Assembly: GCA_027186245.1 (NCBI GenBank)
Contig: CP114482.1
Location: 1,865,001 to 1,929,000 of the forward strand
Direction of reading: 5' to 3'
DNA: 64,000 bases
Source of the DNA: Coriaria nepalensis
Taxonomy: Eukaryota > Streptophyta > Magnoliopsida > Cucurbitales > Coriariaceae
Position numbers and translations under genes: made by a program. Below the pieces are notes generated by a model. The model saw only the letters and a list, made by a program, of their open reading frames with translations. It had not been told where the DNA came from and did no database searches. Positions 12,359 through 22,514 of the stretch are shown here, piece after piece. How positions within the stretch are numbered: the first letter of the stretch is position 1; each line of letters begins with the position of its first letter.

Positions 12359-13233
12359 CTTGCCGGATTTAGTTTACATGTGGTAAGGGACTTGAGTGGG
12401 AAAGAGAGAACTCCTTCTCCTCCAAGTTCTACTTCTATTGAAGTGCGTACAATTCTGAATCACCTGAGTCGAATAATTCTGTTGCCACAACATCTGTAGC
12501 TATCTCGTAAGCAGTACCTTCTCTTCCTTCTTCTTCTTCTTCAGTCGGGATTCAGAATTTTCTAGATAGAGCTGGAGATGAAGGTTTGGCCATTCTTCAG
12601 TCTCCTAGGGTAAGACTCAACATTAAAAATCCCATTTGGGTCCAAGATTCAAGTTTGGCCAAAGACTACAGTTTTACCAAACTCTAATTTCTTCAAATTC
12701 CAGTTTGAAATGCTAAATTGAATGCATATGAAAAGCCATATTTTGATGCAGGTGGGGTTTTTTCGAAGATCAAGGACCATAAAAGGGAAGCGGGCTCCAC
12801 CAGCTTGTAAAGAGGTACTGTAAGCTTTCATTGTTTGCTTCTGAGAAATGCATGAACAACAATAAAATTGAAATTTCTCTTTTCGATTCTTCCATGAGAG
12901 AATTATTCTCATCTTCCACCTTTTTATAACGAGTATCACATTGTAATTAATTAACAGAAGCAATTAGTGAAGGAGGGCCAAATGATATGCTACATCGAGC
13001 AGCTTGGTGGCGAACTCCCAGTTGAGGTTTTAGTCTTTCCCTCCTTTTTCTTTTTTGTTACTTTTTATTTTCGGGTTCTTTCCCTTTTGATAGATCAAAG
13101 TCTTATGTTGTTTCAGTCTGATGTGTCCTGGGAAGTTATCAGAATTCTCCAAAAGGATGGTGAGCCAGTGGGATATGGTGACGCTCTGATTGCGATTCTC
13201 CCATCATTTCCCGGGATAAAGAAGCTTCAATAG
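12359..13233 (+). pseudogene. BADC: Decayed BADC (biotin attachment domain-containing) gene
   Basis: Four exon relics: 12359-12609, 12752-12814, 12958-13026 and 13117-13233. The last three keep good splice sites and frame and encode a BADC C-terminal domain, including GFFRRSRTIKGKR, YIEQLGGELPVE and a LPSFPGIKKLQ terminus. BADC proteins resemble the biotin carboxyl carrier protein of plastid acetyl-CoA carboxylase but lack the biotinylated lysine, and they restrain fatty-acid synthesis. This copy is damaged. The transit peptide and 5' half are missing. A one-base loss near 12452-12455 shifts the frame, and TAA at 12508-12510 interrupts the Ser-rich linker. A Trp replaces a conserved Gly in SDVSWEV. 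An unusual short gene starting after the stop cannot be excluded, but loss of function is more likely. Confidence 0.8.
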
Positions 13234-13695
13234 ATAGCCAGCCTGGTTTTGGAATTTCATTATTTTCGTTCCCTTCTTCTACAAATGATGATCTTGTGGA
13301 TCTTTGTGAGTTTGGCTCTTTACTTTCTTTAGAGAACCAAGCACTGCTCGAGAAACGGTTCAATTCGTAACCAAACCGTTATGGGTAAAAAATAACCAAA
13401 AGAAACCTGTATGAGATTTTCTAGATCTTACTTAACATGATGATCATTTCATTTGAATGGTTTACAGATTATGTTTCGGTGGAAAAATATAGAAAAGCAA
13501 GTTACGAGTTCCGATTTATTATAGTAACTGGATTGCTTTAGCGATTTCACGACTAGATTTATGAAATCGAATTATTAGGCAAATAGATCCTAATAGGATA
13601 AGTCCGTTTCTCGTACGAAGAATCGAATGGTGTATATTACTATAGTATACCTTACCAGAACGACAGAATCTCTAACAAGTTGTTGATTCGCAAGA

Positions 13696-13839
13696 TCAGA
13701 GACAAACATCCTCGATGCACCGTTTGAACTGCAAGAACTCCAAGTGGACTTTTGCATATTTCTGATAAAAAGGATGCTCCCGGAGCTCAGATCGAAACAG
13801 AGCACGATGCACTCCCAGAACCTCTCCATATCGATCTTA
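13696..13839 (-). other. Unassigned short minus-strand open stretch
   Basis: About 47 codons read on the minus strand with protein-like composition (for example HPFYQKYAKVHLEFLQFKRC) and end at TGA 13696-13698. An in-frame TAA lies just upstream and no ATG or clear splice acceptor precedes it. It could be a terminal exon or a relic whose 5' part is the signal-peptide ORF at 13851-13964 in another frame. I do not recognise the family. Confidence 0.25.
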
Positions 13840-13850
13840 TGCTACTTTGG

Positions 13851-13964
13851 TCAACTAGATGGAGCTGGTGAAGTACTGTTATTCGGAACACGGATTGGTG
13901 TAATGATATACGATTTTGATTGAACAAAAAGTAGTATTAGCATTAACAGAACAAGCTTATTCAT
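13851..13964 (-). CDS. Putative small secreted peptide (37 aa), unidentified
   Basis: ATG at 13964 opens 37 codons: a strong hydrophobic signal-peptide-like segment (residues 1-16) and a short Pro/Ser/Asn-rich remainder ending PNNSTSPAPSS. A (GA)n tract (CT-rich on the coding strand) at 13979-14003 lies just upstream and an AT-rich TATA-like stretch lies near 14110-14130. The product is shorter than most plant peptide precursors, so it may be a truncated gene; the stretch at 13696-13839 might be its displaced C-terminal part. No known peptide family recognised. Confidence 0.35.
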   Translation of the reverse strand: MNKLVLLMLILLFVQSKSYIITPIRVPNNSTSPAPSS

Positions 13965-13978
13965 AGATTTCTGGTTTT

Positions 13979-14003
13979 GAGAGAGAGAGAGAGAGAGAGA
14001 GAG
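13979..14003. repeat. (GA)n microsatellite
   Basis: Uninterrupted GA dinucleotides directly upstream of the small minus-strand ORF at 13851-13964. Confidence 0.9.
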
Positions 14004-14275
14004 GGAGTGGGTTATGTTTCTTTTCAAGTTAGTGAAAGATCATTATGGCCTCTTGCTATATATCAATCTGCATTTACTAACTTTTGACTAAGTACAAGAG
14101 TGGGGATTACATATATATTATATATAATGTAATACTAGATTAGATTCAACTATAATGAAAGATCCTTAACTGGAAATCATCAATGAAAGGAAGAACCAAA
14201 AACAAAGAAACAAGAAACTTCAACTTCATTTCTCTATATTTTCCGAGACCGATAAAGCATCATGTATCGCACAAG

Positions 14276-14527
14276 TCATTCAAGGCAGTGCTTGATGCAT
14301 ATGACACGAACGCAAACCTCGTAATCCGGCATGTTGAGTTTGGCGAAGAGCCTTCCGTGTGATGCCATGGGGATACGACGAGGGAGGGCTGTGCATCTGT
14401 CGAAGCAGACTTCTGAACAGGCTCTGAGACATGGTAAATCTAGCTTTGCAAGTCGGTTTGGAAGAGTAGAGTGACAAGAAAGGAAATGTGAGTGAAAAAT
14501 GGACAACATTATCACTATTGGCATCAT
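14276..14527 (-). CDS. Small cysteine-rich secreted peptide (thionin-like architecture)
   Basis: The predicted 83-aa protein starts at the MM pair at 14527, giving an N-terminal hydrophobic signal peptide of about 20 residues. The same frame extends upstream to an ATG at 14605, which would bury the signal peptide behind a Lys-rich stretch, so the later ATG is preferred. The mature part has two cysteine clusters: C-x3-C-x3-C-x3-C (CLRACSEVCFDRC) and, after about 27 residues, C-x4-C-x3-C near the C-terminus (CVRVICIKHC). This spacing suggests a disulphide-linked helical hairpin as in thionin-like or hairpinin peptides with defence or signalling roles; the family is inferred from layout only. 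A second, intron-split gene of similar layout lies at 23.9-24.4 kb. Confidence 0.6.
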   Translation of the reverse strand: MMPIVIMLSIFHSHFLSCHSTLPNRLAKLDLPCLRACSEVCFDRCTALPRRIPMASHGRLFAKLNMPDYEVCVRVICIKHCLE

Positions 14528-14595
14528 CTTCTTTGCTCTAAGCCCTTTAGCTTTCTTTTTGGAGTTGTTTAAAGGAAATGAAACCAACAACATGT

Positions 14596-14603
14596 ATATA
14601 GAC
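14596..14603 (-). promoter_or_regulatory. Possible TATA box of the cysteine-rich peptide gene
   Basis: CTATATAC on the minus strand about 70 bp upstream of the preferred ATG at 14527. Weak by itself, but well spaced. Confidence 0.3.
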
Positions 14604-14605
14604 AA

Positions 14606-15974
14606 AGCCTAATAGTTTGTCTAATAAAATTTTTGTATAGGTTTTATGTAGTTGATTAGACTAATGAAGTGATTGGACCTAATTTCATTGAATTTTTTAT
14701 AAACTAGATTTTCATTATAATGAGCAGGGATGTCAGAACGACTTAACCGGTTCAGCCCAGCCTATATAATATTTCAGATGGATTGGTTAGCTATGCCAAA
14801 AAAAGGGGCTCGGCTTGGGCCGAACCAAAAAATAGGCTTAGACGTAAGTGAGCGGAAGAGATTTAAAAATTATTATAAAATAGAAAATAAAAAAAGTATA
14901 AGGATTATTATTATTATTATTTTAATGAAATTGAAAGTTCATTTATATCCAAATAATAGGTTGAGCTAAAATTGCGGACCAATTCATTTTGATACTTCTA
15001 ATAACAAGCGATTTAAGCAAAGATCAAATTTATTTATATAATAAATTGCAAACTAAAAGAAAGATAAAAGAAATATAAATAATATTGTTCAATTTCTAAA
15101 CTCAACTCGAATTTGACTTTAAAATATAATAATATTTCAAAAATCTTCTATTTGTTAAGCTATACCTTATTTCATAGATCAAATAACATTGTCTTTTAGA
15201 TTGGTTCATCAAATCCAATCATATCAAAACATGACTCAAACTCGAACCTAGATCTTTTCCCGCAATCTGAGATGGACCTAGAGCTTCCACAAGTCGAGCT
15301 CAAGCTACTAACAATAAGCTCGATTCGACTACCTTATTAGGCATGTAGATCAATTTGAGGGTGATACGAAATTGAAACTACAACTCAAGTACAAAATAAA
15401 CTCGACTTTTTCTTCCCTTCGTCATTTCTTTTTAGTACCCAAAAGTTCGAAGATTTTAAGATCACCTCACTTGAAGTACAAACATTAAGAAATGTCCAAA
15501 TCTATAAAGCCCGACAGCACATATATGAACAGAGCTTATGCAACATCTTATTAACCATCTCGCATGGTTAGTATAATGAGTTCGATAATATCTAATATGG
15601 TTTAGCCGTTGTCTTATTATAATAATAATTAATTAATTAATTATAATCATTAAAAAAAATACTAATCAAATTTGAGTCATTACTAGTGATGATTCGAACC
15701 GTAGGATTGGTAAAATACAACCAATAGGATTTAAGGAAGTTACTCAAATACTATTAGGAGTTAGACTTAAGAATGATAGATGAAGATAAAGAACAAACGA
15801 ACGTATACATGACACCCCATCTCTGCATATAAAAAGACAACCAAATTTCTCAATTTGCAGTTTGAGATCAGATTTTAACAAATACAAAACCGGCCCGGTG
15901 TTTGAATTTATACTTAAAAGGTAAAAGTCGTTTTGATTAATGATACGGAGATTAAATTTAAATAATTTTTAAAC
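14606..15974. other. Intergenic AT-rich region
   Basis: No gene recognised. A block near 14728-14850 (GGGATGTCAGAACGAC followed by AACCGGTTCAGCCC) resembles the end of a hAT-type non-autonomous element, and 15.1-15.35 kb carries repeated TCGAGCTC/CTCGA-like words. I could not define element borders. Confidence 0.4.
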
Positions 15975-15980
15975 CAATTC

Positions 15981-16915
15981 TATGCTCACGATCCAATTCT
16001 AAACCATTGGCATGAGCTGCCTATGAGCTTTATGGGTGAACCGGTTATACCAGTTGCCTCAATTGGTAGCCTTCTTCTAAGGTCCACAAAGTCGATCACT
16101 CTTCAACTGTCAATATGCAACCCATTCACTAAGCAATCTAGGCACCTTCCAATGCTCAACATCGATAGGACTACTCTGGCCGTAGGTGTCGTCGCTATAT
16201 CAGAGTCGGATATAACCCCTCAATGCCCAAGTTTCCAGGTTTATGTGGAAGGCGGGATGGCCAAGGCAGGTCCGCACAACAATGCCACGTACGAACAGCC
16301 TCTAGAAATGTACGAATGGGGAAGCAACACATGGCGTATCATCAGATCCCTGTCATTAGAATTTGCAGTGAGACTAACAGTCTGGACGCCGAATGAGAGT
16401 GTATCTAAATGGGGTTTTATATTGGATGACATCAGCTCGAGCATATAGCCTGATGGGTTTTGATATCAATTCGGGGATCTGTAGGGAAGTACATGTGTCG
16501 ATGGCTGATAGGCTCAAATTTGCCATACTATTGCGGCAAAACAGGAAATTAGTGCTAGTAGGGGGCATGTCTGGGGGGGGATGCTTGTGTATGGGAGCTT
16601 ATGAGCAAGGGAGACAACTGGAGATTAGTGGACAAGATAACAGGTGAGTTAGGAATGAGGTTTTTAGGAACAAAAGGCAAAAATTGGGTGGGAACGAAGT
16701 GGGTAGGGAATGATAGGGTTGTGTGTTTGTACAAGGAATTTGGTTTTGGAATGGTGGTTGGGAGGAATGTTGGAGATAAGAAGAGTAAATGGGATTGGAT
16801 TTGGGTTGAAGGGTATAACAGTCTTATCAGAAGCAAAAAGGGCAGGAATATGCCAATAAAAAGAGTGCTTTTTCACCCTACTCTTGCTCCTCTTTCTGCA
16901 CCTCGCCTAAATTGA
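15981..16915 (+). pseudogene. F-box/kelch-type gene relic, 5' truncated and frameshifted
   Basis: Three consecutive open segments in three frames (to about 16390, 16393-16580, and about 16575-16915) together read as the C-terminal kelch/beta-propeller-like part of a plant F-box protein. Landmarks are NHWHELPM at the start, LNGVLYW in the middle, and WELMSKGDNWRLVDK followed by CLYKEFGFGMVV at the end. F-box proteins of this type are substrate adaptors of SCF ubiquitin ligases. The N-terminal F-box and the first kelch part are absent. The first frame change lies at a GAGAGTGT repeat near 16390, the second at an eight-G run at 16573-16580. The second could be an assembly error, but the missing F-box makes this a relic either way. 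Confidence 0.78.
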
Positions 16916-17115
16916 TCAACACACACTTATGCTCGGGTCCCTTTTTGAGTGCCTAATGTTTTATGCATAATGCATTATGCTTTTACATTTTTTTCTTTTC
17001 AAATCAAGAACATTGTCTTGTACTCTTGTTCAAGGTACATGATCAGATGCAAGGATAAAAGAGGAATCACAAATTCGTCGATAAACATTCTGAGAAAACT
17101 GAGTATGTGATTTAG

Positions 17116-18493
17116 TCAGCCCGTGAGCTCTTCCATCAATCCCTGTTTGATTTTAAGGAAGGGTTAGTAAGAATTCATGAACCTATGTATTATGAGAATT
17201 GTCAGAGAGAACATCATAAGGCATCTTACTCTAGAGATGTACTGCTCGGCATCAGTTCGTTTAAGAAAGTGCATGGAGTGACGAGCGAAATTCGCTGTCT
17301 TATTGTCACTGAGTATTATACCTTCACCAATATCATCAAGGACTCTCACCTTGATATAGGGATCCTTGGGTGGTACCATATCCTAGTGAAAAGAAACAAA
17401 GAAGTAGAAATGAAAATATGCATTCAATTTGAGAAGAAGTTATCCATAAATAAAAAGATGATAGGAATGGCTTCTCAGTCCATATTCAGAAAAGCTCCTT
17501 GGGACTCCAAATCAATAACTCTAGAGATAATTCCTAGCGTGTATGACTTTATTGCTTTCATAAACTAAGCAGAAGACAGCTATTTGAGAACTAACCACAG
17601 TCAAATCCAAATCCAATCCGTTCATATATGAATTCAAAGCTGCAGAATGTTTCTTGAAATATGCTCTCTCCGAGTGGCTGAGCCGCTCCATTATTTCTTC
17701 TGGAAGAAGGGGCCCCACCTTCCATATTAGACTCCATATAATTTCAGCCCGATTGTACCTGTGTTTGTAGAGTACAAGAATAAATGTAAGAACATATAGA
17801 AGCAAATCGATCGTGAAAATCAGGTGAGATGGGATATATTTACAAATATGCCATCAGGCAGCGTTTATTGCGAACTAAAGCAAGGTGATGGATGAGTGCT
17901 CCATAGTGATCTGCATTCCTAGCTGTCTGAAGATCCAATCCTTCTTCCTGCATTGTCCTGACATGGCATTAAAGTCATATGAGCTGCATCTGGTCCATTT
18001 AGTTTGTACAAGAATTTGATACTATATTCTAAGCAGATCACTTGTATAAGGGAAAAGCAGAATTTATTCTCGAGATGGGAAGATAATATACCTGATCAAG
18101 GACTGAAGCTCGAGGTGATGTTGATCACATTCCTCGATCCCCTGATCGAAAAGGATACTCTACAAGATCATAGAACGAAAAAAAATCTCATGTTAAAGGT
18201 TGTAGCTGTTGGTAAATTGTAAGTAAGAAATAAGACTTTTTCTACAGCCGTGAAGCCAGGGTGAGCCAGTGGGAGAGAGAAGCTGGAAGCTGAATCAGAA
18301 AGAGAGACGAAAACCTAATTTGCAAATGAAAACTCTCAAAAACCTAATCACGCATCATTACCACTTTTTCCACAGTAATATAGGGAAAATGTATTAGATT
18401 CAGGTAGTGGACACTTACATTGAAGGGTGTTAGTTGTCCCTTCTCACCGTCTGAAAGCTCCTTCACCAACTGGCATGCCTTTCTCGCATACAT
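17116..18493 (-). CDS. PSF1: GINS complex subunit PSF1
   Basis: Six coding exons on the minus strand: 18493-18419, 18159-18092, 17957-17844, 17758-17596, 17382-17230, 17142-17116. They total 600 nt, or 199 aa, close to the roughly 200 aa usual for plant PSF1. The start is MYARKACQLVKEL, matching the family N-terminus; an upstream in-frame ATG at 18529 would add 12 residues and is less likely. Diagnostic segments include RNADHYGALIHHL, NRAEIIWSLIWKVG, VPPKDPYIKVRVLDDIGEG and NFARHSMHFLKRTDAEQYI. GINS (Sld5, Psf1-3) joins Cdc45 and Mcm2-7 to form the replicative helicase, so this is a nuclear DNA-replication factor. All junctions are GT-AG and the frame closes. A GA/poly-G tract sits about 165 bp upstream of the start. 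Confidence 0.96.
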
Positions 18494-18656
18494 TTCTATT
18501 GTTTTGTTAACACAAGCCGTACCTGTCACTCCTCAATCGCCAGATCCTTTACAGACTGGAAATCTTTTAGGTATTCCGATGCAAGAAACTTCACGAGTTC
18601 TTCAGTCGACCAAGGAGACAGTAGAGAGAGGCGAAATTGAGTGAGAACCTGCGCTT

Positions 18657-18701
18657 GAGAGAGAGAGAGAGAGAGAGAGAGGAGGGGGGGGGGGGGGGGG
18701 G
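18657..18701. repeat. (GA)n tract followed by an 18-G homopolymer
   Basis: A (GA)n tract to 18683 is followed by 18 consecutive G at 18684-18701. On the PSF1 coding strand this is C18 followed by (TC)n, about 165-210 bp upstream of the start codon. Such purine/pyrimidine asymmetry can form a G-quadruplex or triplex; length may be unstable or mis-assembled. Confidence 0.9.
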
Positions 18702-18923
18702 ATGGCAAAAGGATGATGGTGTTGGACGGTGGCCGGTCGGCAAATACAGGGTAAGAGGGAAATAAACGGGTGAGGGGCGAAATATTTTGTGGAAAGAAGA
18801 AAGAAGAAGCGAGGGAAAGTAAAAGAGGAAACCGCGCAAAAATTAATAAATTATTTTCTTATAAATAAGGAAAAATAAAAATACAAATACAAAGCAGTAA
18901 AACTATTTTCTTGATAACGATTT

Positions 18924-19230
18924 TGCAAATCGTTTTCTTGCATTTTGAGATATACAAAATTGATTTTTGGGAGGGAAAAGTATTGTTTGGTAACAGATTT
19001 TTGTATTGTATGGGCTAAAAAATAAAAAGAGAAAAGAGAAAAGAGAAAACAAAAACAAAAGTATTTCATTACATGCAAATTGTTTTCTTGCATTTTGAGA
19101 TATACAAAATTGATTTTTGGGAGGGAAAAGTATTGTTTGGTAACAGATTTTTGTATTGCATGGGCTAAAAAATAAAAACAGAAAACAGAAAAGAGAAAAG
19201 AGAAAACAAAAACAAAAGTATTTCATTACA
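18924..19230. repeat. Tandem direct repeat, two units of about 150 and 157 bp
   Basis: Unit 1 starts at 18924 with TGCAAATCGTTTTCTTGC, unit 2 at 19074 with TGCAAATTGTTTTCTTGC. They are nearly identical through GTATTTCATTACAT; unit 2 is longer by expansion of GAAAA-type words. High identity implies a recent local duplication. Neither unit has a credible gene. Confidence 0.9.
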
Positions 19231-20937
19231 TAACCTAAAATATCTCTTAAAAAATCAATTAGAATTGTGATCCCAATTCAGATTCAAACATGACTTAAAA
19301 CGCGTTGTCTCAAAATTTCGTTCGAGCTCGAATCCAGATCATAATGTCAAATCATTTCATTTCCATCACCATCCTCTTGCACTCATCTAAGAATTAAAAG
19401 TCAGTAAAACATCTGACATGATCAAAGGCATGACACATGCTCTCTCCCTCTTTGTGTTTTTTTTTTTTAATCATCAATCATGATGCCTGCGATAAGTATT
19501 GATGATGTGATGATAAGAATATTTAACAAACCGGCACATTTGGATGTATAGCAATTCGGACATATACTTAAACCATATTCTTTGTCGCCTACCTAGTTTC
19601 TCACGCATATACTCTTTATTGATGAAGTCAGTGATGACCGATACAATAATGATGAGATATATACTGTAATATTATAAAATTAATATATACGATTAAAATA
19701 ATTTATTTGACTTTATTTATGTGAAAATTTCTAATGAAGTTAAATTTGGGTCATTATATAAATTAAATAATTAATTAAAAAATAAAATTTTAATTATGAA
19801 TCCCAATTCCGTAAGAGTCTTATTCCTAATACCATAATGTCAATACTAAGCAAGGAATGAAAGTTTCATTCATATTCCTAGTATTGATATCGAAATAATA
19901 AAACGATAATGATATCACCTTATATTATTTTCATCAGAACAAAAATATCCATCTCTAAGTCGTTTTGGCTCGTTCATTTTCTAAGCATGACACTTTTCTT
20001 GATATGGGCTAAGGTTAGGATTATGACTAGCTAAATGTATCCTCATATATATACTCCAAATCTATAAAGGATCTTGATTGAATTTTTCATTGGCGAAGAA
20101 ACAATTTTACTTTTTAGTGATTCCTTATATCACATTGGTTAATTGCTTTCAACCCTAATATTTATCTTCATATATTAAATCTCAATTCTTATTCTTATTA
20201 TAATTTATGTGCTAGATCTAACTACACCATGGGAAGGTTTTGTTTTCTATGATTGCTTCTTTTTTTTTCTTTTTTTTTTTTTTGGCCAAAGTTTTGTTTA
20301 TGGCTAAGAATGAGTGAGTGACAACTACACATAATGAGTGATACCAAATGAAAGTGAAAAGGAATAAGAGAAATTGATCAAAAGGTGCTATGAGTTGAAC
20401 TATTATCTCATTATTTACATTTAATAACTTTCACTAATTAATTAAAACACTAATTTAATATATATTATCATTATTAAATAAATTTTATATTAATATAGGG
20501 ATTGAAGTTTTAGAATTATCCATTTAATTATAAATTATTAAATTATATTTTTAAGTCGATGTAATTATTATAATAAAATATAATAAATTTATTATTTAAA
20601 TTTATTTAAATTATTTTAAAATAAAATATAACAATTTTTAATAAAGCTTTTAAGTTATATTATTTATCATCTTTTTTAAATATTAATTTTTTAAATTAGT
20701 TAATAAAAATTATTAAATAAATTTATTTAAGATCATCAATTAATTTTAATTATATATAATTAATATAATGTAATATATGATAATATGAATATATTATTAA
20801 GCGTGTTCGACATGGTAACATGGTTTATTTAGAATTTCTCTGTGGGCAGCAACAAAATATTATTAATCGACTGCATCACCGATTTTTATGACCGTTTCGC
20901 CTCTCTCATCGTCACCTCACCTCATCCTTCCTCTTTC
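19231..20937. other. Intergenic, very AT-rich region
   Basis: Long AT-rich DNA, extreme at about 20.4-20.8 kb. No gene, tRNA or defined transposon recognised on either strand. Confidence 0.6.
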
Positions 20938-20944
20938 TATATAT
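20938..20944 (+). promoter_or_regulatory. Possible TATA box of the MASS-like gene
   Basis: TATATAT in a CT-rich context, 88 bp upstream of the ATG at 21032. Confidence 0.4.
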
Positions 20945-20991
20945 CTCTCTATGAATCCAACAGATGACCCACTATAACCAAACACGCTTCT

Positions 20992-20993
<2 letters not shown>

Positions 20994-21020
<27 letters not shown>
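20994..21020. repeat. (GA)n microsatellite in the MASS-like leader
   Basis: GA repeat ending 11 bp before the start codon at 21032, so almost certainly transcribed as 5' UTR. Confidence 0.85.
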
Positions 21021-21025
<5 letters not shown>

Positions 21026-21031
21026 CTGGCT

Positions 21032-21454
21032 ATGGAGGGTCTGCAAAGATCTGCAGTTTCTTTCAGGAGGCAAGGATCGTCAGGTTCAGTATTCGACGAT
21101 AGATTTCTCAAGGAGTTAAATCAGATGGCGCAAAAACAAGACGATTTGAAAAAACAGGCTGGCGAATCAGATCATGGTCAAGAAGAAGAGAAGGGGGATC
21201 GGATTAAAAAGGATGTTAGTAACGATCAGGGCGTAATCAAAGGTGATAGAACGACGATAAAACCGATAAGCGTAACGAGAAGCCGATCCAACGGCTGCAG
21301 CGGATACCGTACCGGAAAGATTTCGCCGGCGATAGAGCCGCCGTCGCCTAAGGTATCTACATGTGGATTCTGTAGTGCTTTTCGTAAACCTTCTTCGGCC
21401 AATAAGAAGCGGCCATCTAAGCTACCACCTGGTAAGCATGTTAGATCACACTAG
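21032..21454 (+). CDS. MAPK-substrate protein of the MASS family (At1g80180-like)
   Basis: A single-exon gene of 140 aa. The N-terminus GLQRSAVSFRRQGSSGSVF is the hallmark of the small plant family that includes At1g80180 (MASS1), reported as a MAP-kinase substrate in the stomatal lineage. The middle is charged and probably disordered. The C-terminal half has SRSNG, then ISPAIEPPSPKVS with two Ser-Pro sites as candidate MAPK targets, a short Cys/Phe patch, and a basic tail (KKRPSKLPPGKHVRSH). The start is fixed by the family N-terminus and the GA-rich leader ending 11 bp upstream. Function beyond MAPK regulation of stomatal number is not visible from sequence. Confidence 0.92.
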   Translation: MEGLQRSAVSFRRQGSSGSVFDDRFLKELNQMAQKQDDLKKQAGESDHGQEEEKGDRIKKDVSNDQGVIKGDRTTIKPISVTRSRSNGCSGYRTGKISPAIEPPSPKVSTCGFCSAFRKPSSANKKRPSKLPPGKHVRSH

Positions 21455-22514
21455 CTTTATAATAATAATATATATTAGTTTGAAAATTTGGAAAAAAAAA
21501 AGAAAGAAAAAAAAGTAGTGTAAAATTCATCTCGAATAGAAGTGGGAATTGAATATTGTAAGACGGTGTTTGGTTTTCGATGATCATGTTCTTGTTTTTT
21601 TTTTTTTTTTCTCCCTATTTTTTTTATGAATCCCAACATAGTTTATTTAAATTTCGTATGATCTTATATATAAATCGACGTCACATTACATATATTTATT
21701 TTGAAAAACATATAAATTTTGGAACTAGCTAGAAGATTCTATCTCCTATGTGATTTGAGTTTTTCTATCAATCAAAACTTGACAATTCCAAGATAATTGA
21801 TCCCCTATTATTATTATTATTATTATTCGATTAAATTATATAAATTGATATGAATCGATTAAACTAAATCTCATTTTAAATCTAAATTTCATATCTATTT
21901 ATACATAATAAAAAGAGTTGTACTAAATATATAAAATATTTTATAATTTTTTTTTGAGTAATATAAGATAGAAATATAAACAGTCTTGAAAGATATTTAT
22001 ATCATTAATTTTACCTAATAAATTTAGAATATATAGATTTATTTTTGGTTCTTAATGTTTTTGGTATGGATGAAACTTGATGGTATATTCCTTTAAGATG
22101 ATGAGCATACTGGATTGGTTGGATGCTGATCTTGATCAGATATATCCTTCGACTGAACAGTGCGATGGTCTGCTCACTTTTAGTATTTATTGATTTATTT
22201 AATTCTGTCTATAAATTGTAAATGGATGAAGGAACATATTCATTATTCACAACATATATATATATATATATAAATTTACAAAAAAAAAAAAAAAGGTAAA
22301 ATAAGTAAAAGTCAACATGAAGATAGGGATGAGATGATGTCTTTTTCCAAATTAAATTATATGATTACTACATTCCTAACGGTAAATAAGTAAAATATGT
22401 TGTTTGAGTTTCAGATTGCAGAATAGTAATCAAATCACACTGACCCGCTTTTTAGACTAAAACCATACTTGGATTCAGCATACTTTTTAGACATATTAGT
22501 TTCATATTATATAA
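21455..22514. other. Intergenic AT-rich region downstream of the MASS-like gene
   Basis: Poly-A/T runs, an (ATT)n patch near 21808-21827 and an (AT)n patch near 22255-22271. No gene recognised. Confidence 0.6.

Noticed and set aside
14528..14605. Longer start of the cysteine-rich peptide at 14605
   Set aside because: It would place a Lys-rich segment before the hydrophobic leader and lies almost on the candidate TATA box.
14728..14970. Open frame beginning near 14730
   Set aside because: It overlaps transposon-end-like sequence and low-complexity ATT repeats, with no protein family features.
16601..16915. Plus-strand 104-codon frame as a separate gene
   Set aside because: It is the third-frame continuation of the F-box/kelch relic.
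17660..17695. tRNA-Ser-like words (CCGAGTGGCTGAG)
   Set aside because: The stretch lies in a conserved PSF1 exon and lacks a matching acceptor stem and T-arm.
18491..18529. Longer PSF1 start at ATG 18529
   Set aside because: It adds 12 residues before MYARK; PSF1 proteins start at the MY(A/G)RK methionine, so 18493 is preferred.
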